A stretch of DNA of 64,000 nt from Protonemura montana (Eukaryota; Arthropoda; Insecta; Plecoptera; Nemouridae). The notes under the pieces are model-generated. The model had not been told where the DNA came from, did not search any database, and saw nothing but the letters and a program-made list of their open reading frames with translations. Both the position numbers and the translations under genes were made by a program. Below, piece after piece: positions 27,701-39,700 of this stretch. Each line of letters opens with the position of its first letter. Within the stretch, counting starts at the first letter, position 1. The stretch is from contig OX387610.1 of the NCBI GenBank assembly GCA_947568835.1, positions 10,193,501 through 10,257,500 on the forward strand, in the 5' to 3' direction.

Positions 27701-30700
27701 GCAATTAGGAGGTCCCGGCTTCGTATCCCGGTTCAGTCGCACATTTTTCCACTCTAGCCGCGTTTCCACCATGAACATTGTCGATTAAGACGCCTACCTT
27801 TCCCCCGATCAGCGCCTGTACGGTGAGCACCTGTGCCGCTCTATGAAACTCCAGGACCTCTCCAGGCAGCACGTGACCGACGCCAGGGTCGAACCACACC
27901 AAGTCGCCCTGGAACGATGAAAACAAGCGCAGACATTAGGTGTGATAGACACAGGACATGTTTAGATAGCATACTAGGTTTCTGGATGGGTGTGTATCTG
28001 TAATATTAAAGTTTTAATGCATACGCGGTATGATACATTGTTTTGATCCCATCTACCCTTAAGACTAGGGTGTGTGTATCGTCTTCCTTATCATCACCCC
28101 TGAAAAGAGTTAGTTGTCAAATCATTGAGTCGTTAAACACAACAAAACAATCAACCTACTCAGGTGGGTTCTTCATAGCAGCAAAGTATTATTGATAGAG
28201 ACGAGGGGTGTAAGCAAAAATCATCTTTTGGTCATTCTGGCTACATCACTGATTATTTATATCGATAATTTATACTTAATAATTGTTAGTTCTTATAAAG
28301 TGGTAAGTGGTTAGTGGTTGGAGTGCTGACACCATCAGTATGCGTGAAAGCACCTAAGTTTAGTAACACTGCCCTAGATTATGCATGGGATGGGTGACAA
28401 CCGAATGGTTTGGCGAAATGGAAACACCGATTCTAGTGAGATCACCGAAATTAAGCAACAGAGCTCTGAGCTGGGTATTGGTTGGCTGACAACAAAATGG
28501 TTTGACGAATGGGAAACGCCTGTTCTTGTGAGACCTCCGCAGTTAAGCAACACTGCGCTAAGTCTGGTATTGGATGGGTGGTCATATACTCTAAGAAAAA
28601 TAGATTTTTAGATTTTTGAGCTAAGAAATGACTTTTAAGATCTTTACATTGAGAAAAAAATTCAAAAAGATTTTTTTTTCAATTATTCGGTTTGTTATTT
28701 CACTCTTTTAGCGCAGAAAAGTGGAATATTAAACTGAAAATCTGTATCAAATTGCATCTACGGACACTGCATTTTGAATATGCTACATTATTTTTCTTGG
28801 TATCAAGGTATTTTCATATACAGGTCATCTTATGTCTCCTTCGAGCACATATCAGAATTCAATACCGGCAAATCGTTTATCTTTAATATAGCACAGAATT
28901 AAAACTACAGCAAATGCATAATGCATCAACCTCAATGCACTTACTGACTTGAAAATTAAACACACACCCACTCACAAAACTCAACCATTCACACGAAACA
29001 AAACATGTAACACATAACAAAAATATGCACCACGGGAAATATTTAAATATTAAAATTGTTCTAGTAATTTTAATTTGGTGCACCGCGCTAGCAAAAGCCC
29101 AATTCCCAAACTAACAAACTGGACCGCGAGCCGACGAAGAAATATCGCACTGAGAAATATTCAACGCGAAGATGATGTTTCCAAGTCAAATCCACGATTC
29201 TCACTGTAGTAAAACATAAGATCGACATTAGCAGCAGGTACCTACATCAAACGCCCCACCTATCGATACAAATCTTGGGAAACATGCGATATACTAATAA
29301 AACTAATCATAACTAATTATCGTAACTATGAATATTAACAACCTTATCATGTGTGAATTTAAAAGAGTGAATTCGAAACGATTTTCCAATTAAACTACTT
29401 ACGCAGCACGAAATGCTTACGGATGCGTTACTTTAGATGTGCAGTTCTCAGTATTTATAAATAATTAGTCTGTCAATTAACTTCAAGTGTTGTGTTGTTC
29501 TAAGACAATGCAATATAAGACGACACCGAGTATACTCTGACTTAGGTTCAGCATACTTTCTACGCATCGTTGCTTTGAGTATTTATCAACTGGCTTAATT
29601 GTAGCTCTGTGAGATTGTTTCAAAAGAAACAGCATTGGAGCCTCGCATATGTGGGACAGTTAGTTCAGATGGATAACCTAAAGCAACATGTCGATGGATT
29701 TTTATCCCCCCAAGCTGGTACTTTCAATTATTAGAATAGTTATATGCACATTGATATAATTGTGTATTGAAAGTTGATTTGGAATGAAAGTTGTGTTAGG
29801 CTGCTTATGTGAATTGTTTTACTATTTGCTTGGCTACGTGAAGGGATAGTGAGTTGGTTGTTTTTTTCTGTACGCACTTTCAGCGTATTGGTATTGCTAC
29901 GTGCTTGTTGGGTTTTATTAGATAGAATTGTTTGAGACGTTGGTGATCTCGATGTGGTAGCAAGGAATGTGGAGAAAATTACTGATTAAAACTGTAAATA
30001 GTTGTTGTGATTTGTTTTTACGATGTGAAATTAGATGTTGGATTGTGAAAATTCATTGCTATGTCAAATGGTAGATTTTTTTTATCGTAATTTTTAGTTT
30101 AGCCATATGGTTGAATTTAATATTGATTTGCAATAAAATCCTAAAAAAAAATGTTGAGGTCTTAACAGTCATGTACTTTTCTATTTGTAACTAAATTATA
30201 GGTAATGCAATAAAATTATTTTTCGGTCGATAACTTTTCAGGACTCTCTCGACACTGAATATTTTGAAATACGATAAACTTGACAAAATAAAAACTAAAA
30301 TATTCAAAACAACGATGATAAATTGCAACATGAAGTTCTTCTCATCAATTTCAGTGAAAAACCTGATAAAAATTACAACCTCAAGCGTCAAAAAATGTCA
30401 TAGACCTGTGGTAAAAAATGTCATCGCAAGAAAGCAAATCACTTTTCAAAATCCTGAAATTTGGTGTTTCGAAAATTGATCTTGTGTTCAAGGTAAAGCG
30501 TGCGATTCTCTCCTTATTGTCTTGACAGATCTTGATATTTTTCTAAAAGGTTTTTAGAAACGACTAAACAAGTACTTGCTTCCTTTTTAGGTTCAAGCAT
30601 ACGGAACAGAACAAAAATAAATGACAGATAGTTCAAAAACCTCTGATTTTGTATAAAGAACTTTGATTAATTTTTAAATGTCCCTGGAGACAGATTTGTT

Positions 30701-33700
30701 TAGCAACGAATTTTGTCCACACCGATAGCGGAAAATGATCTTCGAAAAAAGTGCGCTCTTAAAGCGACAGTTTTGCAGTTGAGTGTTTTTTTCTTTTTCA
30801 AAAGAAGATGATCAGCGGCTAAGAAAATAACCCTGGTATAAGCTTCCAATATTCCTGGAAATAAGCCAGGCGCTGGAAATAAGCCGGGCCCTGGAAATAA
30901 GCTGAGCGCTCTGACTCTTCGCGCTAACTTCTGCCAAATTTGCGGGCCAACTTCTGCGTCTATAACCAAAAACCACCAAACCTTAACCAACTTACACTCC
31001 AAACATCCAAATCGTCTTCCATCCCTGTCGCCGTCGCCTCTCCAAACCCAACATTGGCACACGACGCCGACCTCGTTCGCACGCTCACAATGGTGGTCAC
31101 CGACGACGCCGAAGTCGACGACATCCTCGACACCGACGCCCGACGCCTGGGCGCAGGCGCCTCTTCAAGCCTCGAACTACGAAACGATTCCTGTTCGAAA
31201 AGCATGCTACGTCTCCTTGATTTCTTCTCCCAGTCTTCTTGCGTCACTTCAGGGTAATGGTCGTTCGTTGCGACAGGTAAAGATGAGAAGCGGTTCATGT
31301 TTTCATCATATTGGTCAAAATCAAATCGGTCTACTCCGATCATATCGATGTTATCTACTTCAACGTCGTCTTCAGAATCAATTGAAGTGATTTTTGCGAA
31401 GTATTGCTCATATCTTCTCAACTCTGGTGCCTTTTTTTTCGACAAATTCTGCGTCTTAGGCGTCAAGGACTTTAGATTTAAAAGAAGTTTCTTACTTTTT
31501 GGCGACGTCTTCAAAGACTGTTTAATATTTACCACAAACTTATTGCTTCTCGACGCCATCACCGGCGTCATAATCTCTTTAGGATCAACCACAAAACGTC
31601 CATTCTGAAGCTCACTTCTTCGTCTTAGACCAATTGCCTTTGTATTCTGTTTCTTATCACTTTTCACATTCGTTATAGAAGCAGACTGCCGTCTCCCTGC
31701 ACACCCCCCTAACCTACAAAACACCCCTTGTTCAGCTTGTATCGTGGTCGAAGTTATCGACGGGTTCGGCGACTTTGGCACCGGGGTCATCGCGTAGTTA
31801 CCCTTGCTAGACGTGGTCACCCTGTAACTGCCCCTGGTAGAAGACGAGGAAGTCACTTTTTTATGGTAATTACTCGTTGGTTTCTGGTCTGGAGACTCCG
31901 ATGTTGCCGGCGTTGATACGATTTGCTCCAATTCGCGCCATCTGCGGCGGAATTTAAACCCGAAGAGACCACTGGTGACTTCTAAGAAGCTTGAGGTGCC
32001 TTCTTGGGAACCGCGCTCGCCCGGAGACCATTGGTAGACCTTTTGAAGACTCACCATTGTAAATAAAGCTTGTCTAAAAAGGTTAAGATCACTGGATCAT
32101 CTTTTTAAATGCATTGTTGTCATTGTCACTTGCTTTATTTATTAAAAACACATTAAATAATTTAAACTTCTCTGATTTTGTAAATTTTTATCGATGCACT
32201 GACGTAATCCGTTTAATTTCTTTGAGGTTTACTCGTAATTGCGGTATCGGAAGTAATTTCCAACAAGGCGTAACATTGCATTTATAATTTAAATATCCTT
32301 TCCAAGTGGTTTCGTGAAAGGTTCTTGACGCGCATCGTACTGTAGTTTCCAGATTCGCTAGACGATAACACTGAGGCACATACACTGGCACAGAAACAAT
32401 GTAAAACGCACTGGTATTTGCACAAATACCACCAGATAAACAAGGTAAATTCGGTCTGGTAAGCGGTGGCGATGGTCAAAAGATGACAATGTGTCGTCGA
32501 TATCACTTCACTCGGTGTAATGACCAAACATTGCCACAAAACGATGAGTCGGACCTAATTCAGAAAGAACTTGGCATTGCCAATAGGAACTAAAACTCAA
32601 TCACGTATCATAACCATTTACCGAAACCCGGTTACCGATAAAAATTCACTCCACAAATCAATTTTCAAAACACGCACACGTTTTGTGTCAACGTTTTTTT
32701 TTTTGGCACTCACTTCTGTCTAGTGAATGATCACAAAAATCATCTCAGAAATTCGTGATCAGCGGCTTTTTTTTTAAGGGCAAGAAACTATATAATTAAA
32801 AATAAAACGACCAACGAAACACAACCGTGCGTTCATCTAGTAACCACCGTATTTTGCCGTACGATTACCAAAAAAAAAAATCAAACACAAATTATAAATC
32901 AAAACACGTTTATTGAACACTTTGTGTAAAAGAATTAGGTTAGGACACTTGTAGAAAAACTTTAAAAAACCCACACGTTCAGAAATATAAAAACATTGAC
33001 ACTAATCACACAGTTGAATTAAAAAAAAAAAAAAGTTTTGACCATGTGCGATCCGCGAAAATTTCAACGAAAATTGTAAATGAAGATCCATCCTTCTCAT
33101 ACGAGTACTATATGGTGAATGATCGCAGCGTATCAGCGCTAAAAGTGGATGGTATCAAAAACAACCAGACCGCTATGAAGCAATGGTCGAGTCAGTCCGT
33201 CATGCCAGTAAATGCAGTTAAATAATTCAGGGGACCATGACCAATTGTATAACAATATATATATACACACACACAAACACATATATAACACGCGGCTTGT
33301 ACCGGGAAGTACTTCCGCAATTTCAATATGCTAGACAAAATATAGCAAATTGACCAAAACAAAATGTGTTAGATTGATCTAGTTTTTGAGTGAATTAACC
33401 GATGAAACATTGAAATTGGTCTTGGAAAATAGTCTTTTACTAGAGTATTGTGTGAATTATATGGTATAACATGAAAATAAATAGTGCGAAAATGATTATT
33501 ATTATTATTATTTTTTTTTCATGTTAACATCATTTAAAAGATGATTTGTTTGTAATTAAAATTACATGCTTAATTCACTGTAGTACAAATAAATGTGAAC
33601 AAATCTCTTTGGAACACGGTATAATCAATTTTGAAAGGTGTACTTTTAGTCTATTTGATCATAAAAATCAATCAGAAACGGTTTAAAAATCAAAGAATCA

Positions 33701-36700
33701 TGTCACTTTATGCCAATATCGGTTCACCTTGAATATCAATAAGTTGCGCATGGAAAGTTTGTAATTTAAACACATTAACACATTGTAATTTAAAAATGTA
33801 TTCCGATCATGAACGCATCCCGCCCGGTATCTGTAATCTGACATAGACCTAGATTCAAATTGAAATCTAGCGTAACGCTGATGTGTTTATTGTGTTTAAC
33901 GACGCACCAAACGAAGGGAAACAATTAGGATTCCAAGGAGATTTGTTATTAAAGGTGACATATTTAATTACAGAAATGAGTATTGCGTCAAAATATCAAG
34001 TCATTCTTATTATATGCTGTCATGGAATAATTTTAGAAATGTTTCGTTGTAATGTTTCCGAATCGTACGTAGGTTTAGAGGCAAAGGTGCCTTAATGGGC
34101 ACACTTTGGTGACCAGCAGAGATCAAGTGATCAAAACGGATTAAAATCACATTTTCATAGCCAGCCTTTTCAATAAATGTGACAGCTGTTTGAAAAATTT
34201 TTACTCAATGAAAAGTGTTTAGCTAAAAAAAATAAAAATATGGGTGAGTAAAAAAAAATAATAAAAAAATAAAATCGGATGAGCATAGCGAGTGAAAACT
34301 CAAATTTAATGCTCAGAAAAATCACGACACCTTCGAAGGACACTTCGAATACTCTGCCAATTGCAAGTAGTTATAATTTATGAAAATAAACCAAATAAAC
34401 TGCGACGAATGTTGGTAGGATTCATTTAATAAAGCTACTGTAACGACCCGATCTGGTCATCTTATCTGACTTTCCAACCAAACATCGCTATGATCGCAGT
34501 TAACGTCTCAAATTTCAATTTATAGATTTGTATAAATTCAGAAATCTCAGCTTAACTGAAAGTAATTCCAAATTAGAACAATCTACGTATTTCAATAAAC
34601 AAGCAAGAGATTTGTTTACCTAGTTGTGAATGAAGCCCACAAAAGCTTACCAGATTTATCTAGAATTCTCAAGTCAACTTAGGCATCTTCGTACAGGTCA
34701 TTAAATGCTCAAACTGACCGTGACATTCACCTGTCCACAAAATCCCAAGACCTAACCGACAGGGTCATAGGGTCACATGACAAAAACATGATACATGGCA
34801 CCACTTTGTCGGCTAATTACATATCATTGGCCAGTCATGGTCTTGCGCAACAAGTTTTTACCAGAAAAGAAAAAAATTCCTTTAAGATTGTGACATGAAA
34901 TATTGTAATAATACCTGAATAAAATGCCCCGTTATAGGACCATTGCTAATTTTATATTATACCTGTGAGTACAAATGTATATGCGTCCAAAAAGAATACA
35001 ACTCTGAACTTTTTCCCATGTTCAATTGCAATTTACAACGCTGAAATTCCGTTTCTTATGATTATAACTTGCGAATTTAAAAAAAAAAAACTTATTTGGT
35101 TTGTACCTGGCTAGAGAGGGATTTGGATATAGCTACTCTCGGGTTATATTTGCGATTGATTGATTTGCGTTGTTTAACGACGCCCTGTTTTGACAACCGG
35201 CCCCATGAGTAGACTTTTGTATGAAACTAATCAAGCCTAAAAGGGAGGAAGTAAAATTCGACACGAAGCCCACACCTGTCGAAGAGCACCCACCAAACGT
35301 TTGAAGTGTTGGAAACACAAGTTCTCGTAAGGAATCTTGTTGTATCGAGTTGTACAGTCCTGGTGGTCCCCTTTGAGTTTTTTGGTAAGAGTAAGCTACG
35401 TGCCGGCACCGGGTTTGCCCTCCTCCCTTCTAGGATAGGTTAGGTCAATAGACCAGTGCCACAAAGCCCATTGCCAAAACAAAGCGTCGTCTTAAACCCC
35501 ACACATCAGTGTCAATCAATCGAAGAACACCATTAGGTATCATCAGTTAAACGTTCCTTCCGAAGGACGGTACAACGCGAACAACAGAATTCCTCCACAA
35601 ATCCATGCCGTCGAGAGGTTGATAAGCAAGGCGAATGAAGTTACTGTACTAACTTTCATCCCTCCAACCTCTCTCCCGAACAGAACTGATGGTCACCTAT
35701 CCAAAACATGACCCGACGGAGTGTTCCTTAACTTTGGTGATCTCACGAACGCCAAATCTTACGGTCCATCTTTGCCATTTCAAAATTTACTTCTTCAGGG
35801 ACTTTCTTAACGGGAAGTCCACGAAAGTTATCGACACGGAATGAAGACAATTGCCGACCAACAAGAGCAATTGCGCATTGAGCGAGATGGTGGCACATTG
35901 TTATTAACGCGTTGAATTAATTAAATTAATATCTCATTAAACCGGTCAATGCCTCTGATAATATAGTGGTCGTCGCGTACGTCTGACTAACGGCCGGAAC
36001 TAACCACTGGCTAGCTGAGATGAAGTAATCAGGGGTTGAGGGTGAACCTACACTTTCTACTTCTTCTTCTATTTTTTGCCTTTTTTGACAATTATTTGGT
36101 TATTTTTCTAACTACGTTGCATTCTGGTAAGTGCTGGCGTTTTTTAATTTAAAAATGCTTTTCGAAATGTATTTACTCCACAGAAAGTCACTTGGATTCT
36201 AAAATGTGTCCCAAAATTTTCCTGTTTCCTGAATTTCTCTTTTGTCGTCAAAGTAACTGGATTTTTTAAAACTTTTCATAAGGTTGACTTGTAGAAATGT
36301 TTCCAAAACACAGTGCCCATTCAAATTAGAAATTAGTGCCCTGTTAAATGATCAATAAATGTACGATTTAATTTATTTTGAGATTTCTTTTCACTTTCGT
36401 TCTATCTCAAACTTAAGTAATGTGGCATCCTTAATATTGAAGTTGTTTATTTGTACCCTTTCTGCCCGTATTGACTTCTAGAAAAAATATCAAGCGTCCC
36501 AATTGGATTTTGTGTATCAACTCAAAGCATGTATTAATATATTTTTTAAGGGCCCTTACGTAAGTGGGTTCCCAAATCCTAAAAAGAAAGCCTTCTAACT
36601 TCTTCACTAAACTGCCTTTCCTTGGGAAACAACAATAGAGCTGGCGATTGCAATATAAAGTACCTACAATTTAAATTGGTATTTTTACTAAGTACATTTA

Positions 36701-39700
36701 TGATCATTGTCCACTGGCTTCAGGAAATAATTACAGACAGGAGTAATTAAAGTAATTCGGGTCGATAGTAATGTAAAAAATGTCACAATTAAGTTTCTTA
36801 AAAATGGTTTGCGTTGGTCAACCATTTTCAATTGTCACCGTAGATCCACACCAGACCAATGACTGCATTTGGCAAGAAGGCAACATGCAAGAAGGCAAGG
36901 AGGTGTTGAGAAATCGTTTGGCCAAGAAATATATCAGGAAAATAAGTTTCTAGTTCAAAAACATTTCATTCTGTAGATGAAACAGCAGGAGAACTAAACA
37001 TTCAAGTTCTTCAAAACATTTATTGCATAACACAGCATGTCTTAGCTTTTCCAAGATGAAAAGATCGATTAAGATAAAGAATGTTCAGTGTTTACATATC
37101 TTACAGATGAATAAATCAACAGCACAACAATTTAATAACAAATGTATCTTGTTTCTTGCTCAACACCCGATTTGTCAAGACATACCCCTTGCCTTTTCTG
37201 AGAATTCCTTTGCGCTTTTCACTTTTCTTTATGAAATTTGCTTCATAATGTTGTATGCAATCCACCCAAGAAAATCCAATGTTCCAATTTGCTATTGGTT
37301 TAATTTTTTCTTCCAGAATAAATATTATCAATGTGATTGAAACCATTTCAAAAAAATTACTGAAATTTTTTGAAATCGAAACCATTTCTACCATTCCTTC
37401 AAACTTAGATTTCACGTCATTACAATACTTCTTTCTGTACAGAACCGACATTTCCAAACACAGGAACATCGAAAGCTACTTCTCTAACAACCATATCAAC
37501 CAATTATCAACAAATTCAAATCGAAATTAAACAATCCAGCTAACGACTCGTTAAATAAACAACCTCGTTGCAATTAGCAGTTAGTGAATGCATCGAATTT
37601 GCATTCGAACACCGACAGTGTCCCTCGCGAGTCTTAGGAATGCGTCACTCGAGTCCATTAGCAGCTTTTAAGATGGTGACGCCATTATTAGATGCATTTA
37701 TCAACGTTGTATGCAGTCTACCAGACAGCCAGAAACCTAGAAGGTCATCTTCGAGTAAAAGCTAAGATTCCTCTGCGTTCCTCTTTGTTTGTCTGCATTG
37801 TTTGCATTTGTTTGGTGTGATGCACTTTATGCAATTTCTTAGTCCACAGTTTTTGTTTGTTTTTAATTTACTTAAAGCTAAATGTATTCAACTTTCTGTC
37901 TTTATTGGACGGGCACTGTCATTGTTGAGAGTTCTGCAGACGACGTGCTCTTGCTGGAGGAGCTTTCCCTGATACTGCCTTGGAAAATATAAGAAATCTT
38001 AGACCAGAATAGCAAGTCCTTGCGAGATAAAATCTAAGACCTCCTGAATGCAAGGCAGACATGGCGCTCTCTCTACCAGGATAGCCGGTCACCAGGATCA
38101 AACCTGGAACCTCCTAAATGCAAGGCAGACATTGCGCTCTCACTACCAGGATAGCTAGCCACCAGGATCAAACCGGGAACCTCCCGAATGCAAGGCAGAC
38201 ATGGCGCTCTCACTACCAGGATAGCCGGCCACCAGGATCAAACCTGGAACCTTCTAAATGCAAGGCAGACATGGCGCTCTCACTACCAGGATAGCCGGCC
38301 ACCAGGATCAAACTTGGAACCTTCTAAATGCAAGGCAGACATGGCGCTCTCTCTACCAGGATAGCCGGCCACCAGGATCAAACCTGGAACCTTCTAAATG
38401 CAAGGCAGACATGGCGCTCTCTCTACCAGGATAGCCGGCCACCAGGATCAAAACTGGAACCTCCTGAATGCAAGGCAGACATTGCGCTCTCACTACCAGG
38501 ATAGCCGGCCACCAGGATCAAAACTGGAACCTCCTGAATGCAAGGCAGACATTGCGCTCTCGCAACCAGGATAAACGGCCTCCAGGATCAAACCTGGAAC
38601 CTCCTAAATGCAAGGCAGACATGGGGCTCTCACTACCAGGATAGCCGGTCACCAGAATCAAACCTGGAACCTCCCGAATGCAAGGCAGAAATTGCGCTCT
38701 CACTACCAGGATAGCCGGCCACCAAAATCAAATCTGGAACCTCCTAAATGCAAGAACAGACAATCCAAAACAGACATGGCATTCTAACTACCAGGACAGC
38801 TGGCCACTTAATTGTGCAATCTGTTTACTTAAACTGTTAAAAATCGATTAAACCTAACTTTCTGCACAATAACTGAGAGCACCCATGTAAAAGTTTTTAA
38901 TGTATGCTTAAACGATCTGTCGAAACCTTTATAAATGTCAGTGAAATGCAATGAGCGACGTAATATCGGCACCTGAATCACCTTGGAACGCAGCTCATGG
39001 AATGTCGTAGTTTCAGTCTAAATAAATGAACGACCATCCCCTTAATAGAAGGTATTGCGACGGAGTGCAGTTTCTTACCTGGAGGCTGCTTTTGCTGGAC
39101 GGTATTTACCATGTCCCGTATCCCTGCCTCACCACGCTGTTTAACTGGTTCATTTACATGTACGCTAATTATCAATTAACCTTCACACATTGTTGGTACA
39201 ATGGTTAATACTTGAGATGCTGTTTGTGGTGATCAGGAGACAACACTAGCGTGTTTATGGGTTGTGTTATTTGAAAAGCATGCTGTGCATTTTGTTTTGA
39301 TGGTGATGCTTAGGTGCCCAAATGAATTATTTAAATTTGATGTTCAGATATCATTATAATTTAGTTTTTAAGTCAAAGTCGACTTTTTGAAGAGATTTCA
39401 GTGTCCCTAATAATTAATTTTATAAAAAGCGCAAGTGATCGTATATTTCAATCAATATTTAGCAAGAAGTGAAATATTTTTGTGTCTTTTATATACTTAG
39501 CCTTAACTCTAGCTAAACTTGGATTGCATTTTTGAAAATCTGTTGAAGACCCAGAGCGAGCAATTCTTTGGCAGAGATAGGTTTGTGAAATTCGTATCAG
39601 CTTTGTTCAGAATTATGTGTTGATTATTGTGATTTTTGTATGTGTTAATTGTGTTATAATCGAAGAAATTTAAAAATAATTTAAAATAAATTTACGAGAG

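Larger units (their letters stand above)
14834..27797 (-). other. Myo15: 13 kb first motor intron of Myo15, repeat-rich
   Basis: The intron holds the candidate alternative exon 18128-18667, the minisatellite at 16850-17035, 5S-SINE pieces at 17862-18115, 23721-24045 and 26384-26690, a tRNA-SINE fold-back cluster at 21600-22560, palindromes at 24143-24243 and 24678-24773, and a short dispersed repeat at 22920-23035. The rest (14834-16750, 17040-17860, 18740-21200, 25000-26380, 26700-27700) is AT-rich with poly-T runs (for example 19749-19770), and I found no coding signal there. Confidence 0.55.
27909..30995 (-). other. Myo15: Myo15 intron upstream of the SH3-like exon
   Basis: It contains a 5S-SINE tail piece at 28030-28160, three tandem 5S-like heads at 28325-28580 and a minisatellite at 30834-30915. 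From 28600 to 30830 it is AT-rich with no recognised feature. Confidence 0.5.

Noticed and set aside
37023..37530. Several frames of about 90-120 codons on both strands
   Set aside because: The sequence is AT-rich and low in information, with no conserved motif and no splice support.
38035..38815. A cluster of functional tRNA genes
   Set aside because: The A-box and acceptor stem are degenerate and units run into each other without flanks or terminators; they look like tRNA-derived repeats.
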